Below are positions 22,787-32,528 of a DNA stretch of 64,000 bases, in pieces (position 1 is the stretch's first letter; every line of letters starts with the position of its first letter). The stretch comes from Skeletonema tropicum (taxonomy: Eukaryota > Bacillariophyta > Thalassiosirophyceae > Thalassiosirales > Thalassiosiraceae), in NCBI GenBank assembly GCA_037178625.1, contig CM074131.1, positions 4,402,001 to 4,466,000 on the forward strand, read 5' to 3'. Under the pieces are notes generated by a model, which was not told the origin of the DNA, made no database searches, and saw only the letters and a program-made list of their open reading frames with translations. Made by a program: the position numbers and the translations under genes.

Positions 22787-22855
22787 GACCTGACAATGAG
22801 ACTGGGCTTGGATTCCTTACGTCTGAATGGTTTTGGGGCCCTAACCCTAAGTTCC
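22787..22855 (+). repeat. Echo of the subtilase 3' end
   Basis: Just after the stop, 'aaaggacctgacaatgagac', 'tgggcttggattccttac', 'gtctgaatggttttggg' and 'ccctaaccctaag' repeat the last exon (22671-22762) in shortened form. The same echo follows copy 2 at about 33934-34003, so it predates the module duplication. Confidence 0.75.
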
Positions 22856-22909
22856 TCTTCATATGATGCTTTTAAAGCTAAATGTAGTTAAAATGCTTTT
22901 TTAGTACCT

Positions 22910-23800
22910 GTGGCTCCTATTGACATAAGCTTACACACTCAGTACCCACTTGTCCGCTCAAACGTGACCGATGCTCGTCAAGCATCGAGGTATGATTCAA
23001 ATAGAATATCGATGTTGAGAGTAAGGCTTGAACGTGACTTTTTAGGACCAGCAGAAAGGTCGAGAGTCGAGAACGTAAAATTTGGAGGGTAGACGGCTTG
23101 ATGAATGGAGCGAAGTCAAAGTTATATTTCATGGTATCAGAGCAAAAGATAAGTAGCTGATATGAAGGTAATGAATGGCAAACTTTGTACGATAGCTTGA
23201 GGCTGACGTGTCTCAGAAAACCATGACGTGGACATTTTTCGGATGGTTCGCACTCCATGCGCGATGAAAATGAGAGTGGCACGCGATGGAATTTGGTGGA
23301 AGTGGAGGTGGGTTTGGTGGTAGGTAGGTAGATAGGTGGGATTGGGTTGTTAGCAGAGGATGGATGATTCCTGTGCCAGAAAGATGGATCAGGTGGTAGT
23401 GGTGATGCATCTAGGATGATTGGGATGATTTTTTCAAATAGTTGGTGTTGAATTTGGTCAGATAAAAGTTGTGATGCAAGGGAAGATTTAAGTACGGTTG
23501 AAATTTGATGTATGTTTAGGCAGGATATTTTTGTAGCGCAAACCGATTTGTTTGTAAAAAAGCATGCCTTGTTGTCGTAGATATTGCCGATGTTGAATGT
23601 ATTGTGGGAGACGTTTGTCATAGAGGGCTAAAATTGTGGTGTGGATGTAAAGGGTGGAAGCTGATGGTGTGGTTGCGCCTGTTGGTTGGTGGTAAAGTGT
23701 TGAAGTTGTAGGTCCTGCTGGGTGGTCGGGGTGACCGAAGCTTTCCCCCCCAGGAGGCCTACTTATCAGGAGGGGCTTTGCGCCTTCTTCCCTTCCGGGC
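22910..23800 (+). mobile_element. LTR-retrotransposon 5' remnant with tRNA-Met primer binding site (copy 1)
   Basis: At 23132-23143 TGGTATCAGAGC is a perfect 12-nt complement to the 3' end of eukaryotic initiator tRNA-Met. It directly follows ...TTTCA, the expected CA end of an LTR. Copia-type elements typically use this primer. The presumed LTR lies in about 22910-23131 (its left end is not certain). About 650 bp of interior follows with no gag-pol coding that I can recognise, and no 3' LTR was found. Long minus-strand ORFs here (22917-23621, 23488-23802) are compositional. Confidence 0.5.
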
Positions 23801-23869
23801 ATAACGACGCTGAATTATAGGCGTACACGTGTGGCGTCTCATCAACATCATGGTTGCGGCATGGATTGA

Positions 23870-24367
23870 ACGAGGTGGGTTGGTGGTGATCGGTACTCAC
23901 TTGTGTCGCGAAAAATCAGAGAACTGAATGACGTCAGTTCACTGTCATGACAGTACCTGACACTCTGATGTCTGATCTGACTGTGCTGGAAGTACTTAGG
24001 AAGAAGACGGGAAGAAACAGAGCCGAAGTGCCAAAGAACAAAATAAAGTTGTCAGTGGCCGAAGAGCGTGATGGATGAACCCATCAATTTCCCTGAGGAC
24101 CATGAAGGCCTTCGACATCTGCTCTATTATTCTTTAGATACAAGAGGGACTATTGCATCAACCCAATAATCACAATCGTTGCCTTTTTCTTTGGAGGGAG
24201 AGAGGTAAAGTAAAGTGTGCGGAGAGTTCCATTCAGCTGGCCGCATCAGAGGCAAATTTACAGAGGCAAATTTATATAGTTAATATCGGCCACCATCAAA
24301 GCGTGCCGAATTGTTCCTAATCTATCTTAGAGGGAATTCACATATAATATCTTGCATTTGTTCCATC
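23870..24367 (+). promoter_or_regulatory. LRR-family upstream region (copy 2)
   Basis: From 23874: GGTTGGTGGTGATCGGTACT, then TTGTGTCGCGAAAAATCAG. From about 24060: 'tgatggatgaacccatcaat', 'ctattgcatcaacccaataa', 'ggagggagagaggtaaag', GGCCGCATCAGAGGCAAATTT and 'ttaatatcggccacc...atcaaagcgtgccgaa', ending in ccatcATGG. Each block recurs before the other LRR genes. Confidence 0.55.
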
Positions 24368-25242
24368 ATGGAGGGCGAGGGCGATAATATTATGTGGTTC
24401 ACTTTCACAGGAGAGGAAGAGATTCCCGACGATGCAACTCATGTCTTTGTTCGTGCCAGAGTCATTCCTGCGTCGGCATTCGCTAATCATCCCAATATCA
24501 TTGCAGTAGTCTGTCATGAGGATGTCAAACAGATCAAAGTATATGCATTCTATCACTGTCCTTGTTTGAAACGAGTCATCATGCCGGGCGTCGAAGTTGT
24601 TGAAGTTAATGCATTCAATTTTTGTGAAGCTCTGATGCATGTGGAGTGTGACAAGCTGGAAACCATTGGATATGGGTCATTCCGTTGCTGCACATCATTG
24701 AGTAGCATCGACTTACCATCTGCTGCAGTTGTTGAGGGCCGTGCATTCTGTGGTTGTGACCTCCTAAGAGACGCGACCTTTAGTAACAAGCTGGAAAGAA
24801 TTGAGGGTCTGGCATTCCATGAATGCACCTCGCTGGAACGAATACCATTCCTTTGAAAGATGGCATGATCACGGCGGATAAAGGTATATTCAATGAGTGT
24901 GACAACTTGAAGCGTGTAGATCTGGTTGACGGAGGATTACATGAGACGATCGCCGCTCTACATTTGGAGGAATGGAGAAATGATATGAATGAAGGAATTG
25001 ATTCAATAAATTGGATTCTTCCCGATGTAAAAGCTGGTGAGACAGAACTCGATCCTGGGCGTAAGGCTGTGGCGATACAAACGTGGATTAGTTTAACTCT
25101 TCGCCAAATTACTCGCTACCAAGCACAGCACCAACTCTTGCTGAACGAGGCTGCGACTACACTTCAGCTTGCTTTGCCTCAAGATATTGTGACGAATGAT
25201 GTCCTCACTTTTCTCAACTTGCCATCATACTCTTTTGAATGA
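24368..25242 (+). pseudogene. BspA-like LRR gene, frameshifted (copy 2)
   Basis: From ATG 24368 it matches the intact gene at 35513 almost exactly. One base is missing at about 24843 (GAATACCATT here, GAATCACCATT there), which ends the frame at 24856. The rest (about 24845-25242: DGMITADKGIFNECDNLKRV, IAALHLEEWRNDMNEG, ALPQDIVTNDVLTFL) continues in the next frame. Like copies 3 and 4 it stops at TTTGAA-TGA before an in-frame acidic stretch. It is either a pseudogene or a base-call error; since the module is otherwise almost identical, the missing base can be tested directly. Confidence 0.75.
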
Positions 25243-25718
25243 GTAGATCCGGAAGAATATAGAGCAGATGAAAGTGACGGGGACATTAATTGGGAATTGC
25301 TTAATCACGGGAACCGCTTAATCTTAATTTAAGAGGGTGCGCGGAGATAGCACGAAGAGGGTGAGGCGGTTGACTAACGAGAGCGATCTCGAGAGGGGAA
25401 AATTGGATGTTATCCCATTTGGGGCTAAACTCTGGATTGTGGCTAAAAGAGCTAGAGAAAGAAGGTAGCAGCGGGAGAAGTAGCTAGCTGTTGATAACAC
25501 TATTAACCACTAAGCCTTAGTGGTTGATAGTGTTATCAACACTAGCAGTAAGAGTCACTCCATTTTTCATGCACCTAACTTTTCAATACTGCTACTACTA
25601 TTACTACTACCGGAATTGCGCAAACAAACTCTCCCATATGACGACTGCAGCGCTGTTTAACTCTGCCCTCGGCGTACTTATGATCCAATTTGTTGGTTAA
25701 TGGTTAGTTGCCGTGGTG
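25243..25718. other. Intergenic with near-perfect hairpin
   Basis: Contains the 49-bp palindrome at 25491-25539. A degenerate piece of the retroelement tail (CTCTCCCATATGACGACTGC, then TCTGCCCTCGGCGTA) lies at about 25629-25700. No gene. Confidence 0.5.
25491..25539. repeat. Near-perfect hairpin, 24-bp arms, 1-nt loop
   Basis: TTGATAACACTATTAACCAC-TAAG (25491-25514) pairs with CTTAGTGGTTGATAGTGTTA-TCAA (25516-25539) with one mismatch and a single-base loop. Confidence 0.9.
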
Positions 25719-26111
25719 GGTTGGTGGTGATCGGTACTCACTTGTGTCGCGAAAAATCGACCTAATTCCTCTTGCCGTTTGCTGTCGGTCGTCCGTCGTC
25801 ATTGTCATGATGTGAATGAACCCATCAATAATTATTTCCCTTCGGACGATTAGACTGGCGTTGGACAGCTGCTCTATTTCTCTCTCTAGAAAAGGACTAT
25901 TGCATCAATATCACAATCGTTGCCTGGTTGCCATTTCCTCTCTGGAGGGAGAGAGGTGAAATAAAGTGTGCGGAGAATTCTATTCAGCGGCCGCATCAGA
26001 GGCAAATTTATAAATATTTAATATCGGCCATCAAAGCGTGCCGAACTGATTGATCTTTGAGAAATCTTTCTTCGAGTGATATTATATAAACAATCTTGCT
26101 GCTGTTCCATC
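25719..26111 (+). promoter_or_regulatory. LRR-family upstream region (copy 3)
   Basis: The same ordered blocks: GGTTGGTGGTGATCGGTACT, TTGTGTCGCGAAAAATC, 'cttcggacgattagac', 'ggagggagagaggtgaaata', GCGGCCGCATCAGAGGCAAA, 'taatatcggccatcaaagcg', then ccatcATGG. The first box is closer to the ATG (about -390) than in copies 2 and 4 (about -490). Confidence 0.55.
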
Positions 26112-26984
26112 ATGGAGGGCGAGGGCGATAATAATACATGGTTCAATTTTACAGGTTATGAAGAGATTCCCGACGATGCCACTCATGTCTTCGTTCGTAC
26201 CAGAGTCGTTCCGGAGGCGGCATTCATGCAGCATCCCAACATCGTTGAAGTTATCTGTCACGAGGATGTTGAAGAAATCGAAGTATACGCATTCGAGCGC
26301 TGTCCTTCCTTGAAACGAGTCATCATGCCGGGCGTCCTAATTGTTGAAGACGGTGCATTCCATAGTTGTCAAGCTCTGATGCATGTGGAATGTGGCAAAC
26401 TTTATTTCATTAGATCCGAGGCATTCGGCAACTGCAAATCATTGGGGAGCATCGACTTGACATCTGCTGCAGTGGTTGAGGGCCGTGCATTCTGTGGTTG
26501 TGAAGCTCTTACACACGCCAAATTTAGTAACAAGTTGGATACAATTGAGGAGAGGGCATTCCATAAATGCACCAATCTGGAACAAATCACCATCCCGTTG
26601 AAAGATGGCATGATCACTGCGCCTGATATATTCGCGGAGTGTCACAATTTGAAGCGTGTAGATCTTGTTGACGGGGAAGTACATGAGACCATCGCTGCTT
26701 TACATTTGGAGGAATGGAAAGATGATATGAATGAAGGAATTGATTTAATGAGTCAGATTCTTCCCAGTATAAAAGCTGGTGAAACAGAATTCGATCCTGG
26801 GAATAAGACTGTGGCGATACAAACGTGGATTAGTTTAAGTCTTCGCCAAATTACTCACTACCAAGCACAGCAGCAGCTCTTGCTGAACGAGGCGGCAACT
26901 ACACTCCAGCTTGCTTTGCCTCAAGATATTGTGATGAATAATGTCCTCTCTTTTCTCGACTTACCATCATACTCTTTTGAATGA
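26112..26984 (+). CDS. BspA-like LRR protein, copy 3
   Basis: A 290-residue ORF from the ATG in ccatcATGG. LRR_5 units at about 25-190 (IEVYAFERCPSLKRVIMPG, VEGRAFCGCEALTHAKF) are followed by the family helix (IAALHLEEWKDDMNEG) and ALPQDIVMNNVLSFL. The ORF ends at a TGA right after SYSFE. The next codons in frame, VEPEEEADESED, match the acidic tails of copies 1 and 5, so this looks like a premature stop or a readthrough site. The 3' flank is shared with copy 4. No signal peptide. Function unknown. Confidence 0.75.
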   Translation: MEGEGDNNTWFNFTGYEEIPDDATHVFVRTRVVPEAAFMQHPNIVEVICHEDVEEIEVYAFERCPSLKRVIMPGVLIVEDGAFHSCQALMHVECGKLYFIRSEAFGNCKSLGSIDLTSAAVVEGRAFCGCEALTHAKFSNKLDTIEERAFHKCTNLEQITIPLKDGMITAPDIFAECHNLKRVDLVDGEVHETIAALHLEEWKDDMNEGIDLMSQILPSIKAGETEFDPGNKTVAIQTWISLSLRQITHYQAQQQLLLNEAATTLQLALPQDIVMNNVLSFLDLPSYSFE

Positions 26985-27169
26985 GTAGAGCCGGAAGAAG
27001 AAGCAGATGAAAGCGAAGATTATGGTGTCTTTCTAACACTGAATTTGAAGATCACTAAGAATATAGGAAGATCTCCAACAAAGTACTTTTACTTTTTCGC
27101 ACGACCACGGTTGAAGATGGGTTTATCTCTTTCGATATCTTCGTTCAAATCATTCAATCAGTGGCAGCG

Positions 27170-27440
27170 TTGGAATGCCAACTTTACGATTTCCGTCATT
27201 TGGTAATAATTTTGGAATGCATACGCTTTGACGATCTTGACGCCCAGCAATTCAACACTCATCAATGAACGATTGCCAAGGAAAGCCTCATCCTCAATTA
27301 TTCCGATATCATCGTGAAATTCGATGTAGATTAGAAGAACACGACATTTGAATTTTGACAGACTTATGAATTCTTGCACGTCTCACACCATCGAGCACTC
27401 GTTGATCGACGCTCATGTAGACAAAAATCTCATCAGATGA
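27170..27440 (-). pseudogene. Divergent LRR_5 gene remnant, antisense
   Basis: On the minus strand, DEIFVYMSVDQRVLDGVRR and IHKSVKI (about 27360-27430) shift frame into IEFHDDIGIIEDEAFLGNRS and LMSVELLGVKIVKAYAFQ. This is a second LRR_5 subfamily with the 'VYM..DQ.V.DGVRRARIHKSVKI' start familiar from diatom LRR proteins. Frame breaks and truncation on both sides mark it as a remnant. Confidence 0.6.
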
Positions 27441-27866
27441 TCCTGAACTGCTGCTGAGACGGATTAGAGAGGAAACTGACAAGGGCATCCCAAATGATAT
27501 CTTCTTTCAATGTGGACTTATTCTCTTTGCGTGTCGATGGAGTTTTTGTGTCAAATAGATAAGCCATGCCCAGGCCGTCTCAAGACTTCCCTCGCCACCC
27601 TCCAACCGACCAAACCGCAATGGAGCGCGTAGCTCGTCGTGATTCATTTATGTACCATTAAGGCCACGCTCTACGTCATACATTCACAATATGGCAACGG
27701 CGACGGTAAACATAAATATTATTTCTTTGTCATCCTGATTGACCCTCGGGCGTAGAGAGTAGGAACTAAAATAATCGTATCATAACGTGTCGTCATCATC
27801 CATCGTGACTATTGAAATTGGAAGTTGAAATAGGAGACTGAATGAAGACTGACTGAGATTCAATTG
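27441..27866. other. Intergenic, nothing recognised
   Basis: AT-rich with no ORF, repeat or domain that I can support. Confidence 0.4.
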
Positions 27867-28013
27867 TTTCACAAAAGTTGTTGCAAGATTTCACAGAAGT
27901 TTCGCACTCTTCGCGCACACTGGTGTGGAAGTGTGTGCGAGGTGTGTGCCAAGTGCCAAGTGTGCGCGAAGTCTGCGAAACTTCTGTGAAATCTTGCAAC
28001 AACTTTTGTGAAA
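27867..28013. repeat. Giant hairpin 1
   Basis: Perfect 40-bp arms (27867-27906 and 27974-28013) contain TTTCACAAAAGTTGTTGCAA. Pairing resumes inward with CTTCGCGCACACT and AGTGTGCGCGAAG. The central loop holds GTGTGTGCGAGGTGTGTGCC. Confidence 0.95.
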
Positions 28014-28048
28014 CTTTCTTTACATGAAAGGTTGTGAGATTCAATTGT

Positions 28049-28270
28049 TTTCACAAAAGTTGTTGCAAGATTTCACAGAAGTTTCACGCACCTAGCACGC
28101 ACCTAGCACGCACCTAGCACGCACCTAGCACGCACCTAGCACGCACCTAGCACGCACCTAGCACGCACCTCGCACTGTGCGAGATGCGTGCTAGGTGCGT
28201 GCTAGGTGCGTGCTAGGTGCGTGCGAGGTGTGTGAAACTTCTGTGAAATCTTGTAACAACTTTTGTGAAA
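28049..28270. repeat. Giant hairpin 2 with 11-bp tandem array
   Basis: The outer arms repeat those of hairpin 1 (TTTCACAAAAGTTGTTGCAA at 28049; its inverse, with one change, ends at 28270). Inside the left arm are seven full copies and one partial copy of CACGCACCTAG; inside the right arm are about three inverse copies (CTAGGTGCGTG). The arms are therefore unequal in unit number. The DNA between the two hairpins (CTTTCTTTACATGAAAGG...) recurs after the second one. Confidence 0.95.
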
Positions 28271-29769
28271 CTTTCTTTACATGAAGAAAGGTTCATCATG
28301 TAGGTAATTGCTGAAAGATCATAAGTACACGCATCATCACTCATCACACAAAAACGGTGGCCGCCATGATCCGCCATGGCTGCCGAATGTGGCCGCTCTC
28401 TCTAGCTAGAGAGGAAGCCACTGAACCGTAACTTGCCGACTAATGCTGTTTGGAGAGTTCCTTATGATCGTACTACAGAGCATGTTTGGCTACCTAATTT
28501 AAGGTGGTACGCAACAGGTGATAGGATAGCGCGCTGTCGAATTTTAACACAAGTCTAAGTTGGTCATAATAGTAACGGAGACACCCCTCCCTTCTCCACT
28601 ATAAAAGCCCCCACCTCGACAATTCTGTGTCCACCATCGGGCGAACGAACCGGGACACGGCCGGCGTCGATGGTGGGGGGCTGGCGCAAGGGCAGCGGCG
28701 AACCAGGGCCAACCATGGGAGAGCAATTACCGGCGGCGTGTCCCTCCTCCGATGAGGGGAGGAGGTAGGATGAAGGAACATGCCGGGAGGATGGCACAAA
28801 TTAGAAAAATATGGTAACGCATCGAATTATCCTTCCATTAATACAACTGAGCCAACCCAACAGTGCAAATAGTGCTGCATCATTGAGAAGGATTGGAGGG
28901 GGAGACGTACGGCTTCTTCCCCCCCCGATGAACCAACTTAATTGGGCCGGTGAAGACACCGAGTGTATGACACGTCACGATCGTCAACTTATCTCGACCA
29001 GCGGAGCGCAACACAATGTAGGGAGGACGAGAGTAAAGCAGTGTGTCTACAGTAGCGTGAACTACAAATATCAGAGCGGGGGAGACACAGATGGATGAAA
29101 AAGAGGGATATTAAGTGACAAGTCGGGGAAAGAAAGGGAGAATAGATCAAGAGTATCCAACGGCAGTAAGAGATAGCATAGGAGGAGAGCTGAAATCTGG
29201 TACAAGTGATTCAGGAATTTGTGGGAGTCTTAGATAGCTTCGTAGATGAGTGTATATAGCGAGTACACTCGTCAAGAACCACTGGGAACCATGCGGGAAC
29301 ATCACAGGGAAAGACGAACCGGGAAGAGAGAAATATATAGAGATAGATAGAAAGAGGGAGATAGAAAGCCTCTCAGTGTAGCATCGCTTCTACGCAATCA
29401 AATTGACTGGGCAGTGTTAATGCGGAAGTTTGTAAGTGCCTTCATCCGTTGTATCGTTGTCACTCCAACATCGTGGAAGATTCGTCTGTATTACATCTTT
29501 TCCACAAAAACTATGGAACAACGTGAGTATCACCGCCGATTACAATGTGCCACTAGAAGCGGATCATGCCCGTCGTGACGACGATAGGTACGAAAGAGAG
29601 AGAGAGAGAGAGAGATAGGAAGAGATAGAGAGAACCAGACTTGAACATTCTCACAGTTTCATTGAGTATTCGTAATCTTCTCCCGAGAGAAGTAGGGTGC
29701 GCACCCGAAGAAAGAAGAGGCAGGTGTTGATGAATGTGTCAGAGAACTGCAGTAGTACCGGTCCGACGA
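28271..29769. other. Intergenic with simple repeats
   Basis: A GA microsatellite at about 29596-29618 and imperfect GATA/GAGA tracts at about 29325-29370. About 28568-28585 shares 'tagtaacggagacac' with 19110 and 30236. A GC-rich stretch at 28600-28760 is open on several minus-strand frames without a domain. No gene supported. Confidence 0.45.
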
Positions 29770-30498
29770 CATTCCCTCCTTAGATACGAACCGTAGATGA
29801 CAACTACTACCGTAATCCGAATCAGCCAGTTAGGGGAGTCCATGCAATGGAGAAGATCTAGAGCTTCAGCATGCGACATCGAGCAATGGGATGAGAATTT
29901 TACAACCACACACTGTACATACCCAGTTTTACTGAGTAGACAATGGACTTTATGCGGGTCTGACATGAAAACAATGTGGAACCGCACCGAAGACCGTTGC
30001 AAGAGTGAGAACTGACTTAGTACATGGAAGTACACCAGCAAACAAAAGAATGGTTGAGGCATCAAACAAGGGTATCACCCTTATAATCCTGGCCTGATTG
30101 AAAGATAGCAGACTTGGGGTGCGAACTGGGAAATAATAGCTGCTACAGCACATGTCCGTTATCAATACCATAGATAATGTCGCCTCTTGAGGGCCCACCA
30201 GACGTACTTTAAAATTTCTGTTACATATATATATAGTAACGGAGACACGCCATACTATGTGCAGACGGTATATCATTTGGTCGTTTGCATCCTTTATTGC
30301 ACTTCTTTAATCTCGAATTGTTATCAACTTGTTGTCAAATAGACCTGCGGCACACCGGCTGGTCGACACAATCTGTCACGATGGTCGTCGTCTCTTTCTA
30401 GGTTGAGTATCTGAGAGCGAATTGGATGAGAGGAGCAAAGTGGTTTCATTACACTCTAGTCGATGCCGACAACTCATTGATGTGACAGAATGCGGGTC

Positions 30499-30709
30499 GT
30501 TCGGGCAAAGATCAATGGAGTTTAATCATGTCTCCTGTTGCCGCTTCTCAGGATGCCAGCGGCGAATATACGAAGAAGTGGTGTCCCGAACTATCAAAGC
30601 TACCAAAAGCCGAACTACACGCGCCTTGGGAAGCTTCAGCACAGGTGCTACATGCTGCAGGTGTGGTATTGGGAGATACGTACCCCACACGTATCATAAA
30701 GTAATCTCA
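30499..30709 (+). pseudogene. Photolyase/cryptochrome C-terminal fragment (module copy 2)
   Basis: Identical in layout to 19375-19585: the MSPVAASQDASGEY, TKKWCPELSKLP and AGVVLGDTYPTRII stretch in one frame, ending at a stop and then the retroelement tail. Confidence 0.7.
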
Positions 30710-30839
30710 AGTTTCGCCTGCGTTCAGGCATGCGTTACAAGTAAAAGTATATCAGCGCTCATTAAAGAAGCTGTGGTAGGAGAGACGAAACTCTCCCGTG
30801 GTAGGTTCCGACTGCGACGATGTTTGGCTCTATGACCAC
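30710..30839 (+). repeat. Retroelement 3' tail with stem-loop (module copy 2)
   Basis: Same sequence as 19586-19715, including the GGAGAG / CTCTCC stem. Confidence 0.65.
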
Positions 30840-31176
30840 CAAGATCAAGGCCACACTACCACGTCACGGATGATGGTCAACCATTCAAGTTGAAAAGCAC
30901 TTCAGGACACGAGAGGGTGGATACACGATAGAGTGGACTAATCATAGCCGCAACCTTCCTCTTAGTGTGAAATATGCAGGCTTGGCAATCCGGTTCCCAG
31001 TGAAACAATCAGCGGGTTGCTTCAAAACGTCGCGATAGGCGGTGGAACACCTGGTTGACTCGCTGGTTAATCGTCGGAAACTCTGCACGAGATCCCACAT
31101 GAAAGCGGCAGAGATGGCAAGAATTGAATCGCAGGATGCGAAGCAGGTAGATGCTGAGTACTATCTCACCTAGTGG

Positions 31177-31983
31177 GGGAAGGAGAAACCAGGTGATAAG
31201 AGGAGGTTGGAACGGATCTGTGAGACTAGATGTTGGCTGACGGCTGTCCCAAACCGCCTCAATCTCCATGGCACGATCCTATCGGCTGAAGAGTTTCAAG
31301 ACAACTTACGTCTCCGGTACAACCTTAAGTCGAAGGATATGCCAGACCTATGCGATGGATGTAGTGCAAAAATGACGGTGGAACATGCTCTCCAATGCAA
31401 GGCGGGCGGCCTCGTTGATGTTACGAGGGATTTTGGCTCCTTGTACAAGCAAGCCTTTACTCCTGGTGATGTTGAATACGAACCCTTTATCTACTTAAGT
31501 ACTCAATGCACTGCTGAAGAGGTTGCTGCCGGAGCAAATGCTGAAAATACCACGCAACAGCACAACGCAACTGATGCTGATGGGTCGACCCCAGTGACGA
31601 CAAAGGAAGAGCGCGGAGACGTGATGGTCTCCCACTTCTGGCAGAGACAGCGTCGAACTGTCTTTGACGCTCGCATCACTGACGCGGACTGCCGCTCATA
31701 CCACAACAAGGCAGCTTCGGCTGTCTTCAGGCAAAAAGAGAGGGAGAAAATCCGCAAGTACAAAGAGGCTTGTCTTGAACGACGTCGGGACTTCACCCTC
31801 TGCTTCACGGCTGATAGAATGCCAGGCAGAGAGACCTTAAATGCGATGCATCAACTGGGTAAACACTTAGCTGATAACTGGGAGCGTCAGCGTAGCCAGA
31901 TGGTATTCTATGTGCGAGTACGCATGTCTAGCTTGCTAGATTTGAATTTGAATATCTTATCTTCCCCCTTCAAACTTTTTTGA
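31177..31983 (+). pseudogene. Retroelement ORF C-terminal fragment (copy 2)
   Basis: The same open frame as 20053-20859, with CDGCSAKMTVEHALQCKAGG intact. Two residues differ (Asn to Thr in 'RITDADCRS' and Arg to His in 'SYHNKAAS'). It starts without an ATG and lacks a reverse transcriptase domain. Confidence 0.55.
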
Positions 31984-32528
31984 GTTATCTTTCCCTTCAA
32001 GCTTTCTCGTAATCGCCCCTTACTTGAACTTAGTTGTAGGTGTGGGGCTTTAGGTTATTTCTGTAGTTGAGGTCCTTGCGCGGCTGGCCTGGCAGCCCCG
32101 TCCACGTCTGAGAAATAACTGCATGCAACATTCCTGAGCAAGATGCTGACATCTTTTGATCTTGGATCTTGGCACGACGGTTCGTTCACGGCGACCGTTT
32201 AGCTTCTCTGAGACTTTTTGAATAAGTCTCACGATTCACGATGTGACACGCTATAACTAAGATTGAACTTGCTGATTAAGTGTCTTTATATGTGTCGTAA
32301 TACTATAATGTGTTAAAAAAGAGGAAAAAAAACGCAAGACGTTAAATTACGGAGGGTGAACCGTTGTGTTGGATTTGGATTTGGATCCATCTGTTGCTTG
32401 CTGTGGTGTTCTCAAATTGTTGCTTGCTACTGTCGTGTTCTCAAATTCATCAAAAACAAAATTCAACAGCCATCCCATAAAACAAAATCATTCTACTTAA
32501 CTAGTTGATTGCCAAGAAGAACAAGAAC

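Larger units (their letters stand above)
18641..24990. repeat. Segmental duplication module, copy 1
   Basis: Near-identical to 29770-36135. The offset is 11,129 bp at the left edge, 11,124 after a 5-bp indel, 11,153 after a ~29-bp insertion in copy 2 near 32410, and about 11,145 at the LRR gene. The left edge is sharp ('cattccctccttagatacg'). On the right, identity falls to paralogue level inside the LRR gene after 'aatgatatgaatga'. Confidence 0.9.

Noticed and set aside
22917..23621. 234-codon minus-strand ORF (and its copy at 34106-34768)
   Set aside because: It lies across the presumed LTR, PBS and interior in the opposite sense, and overlaps another long minus-strand ORF (23488-23802). 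The conservation between copies is only the module duplication.
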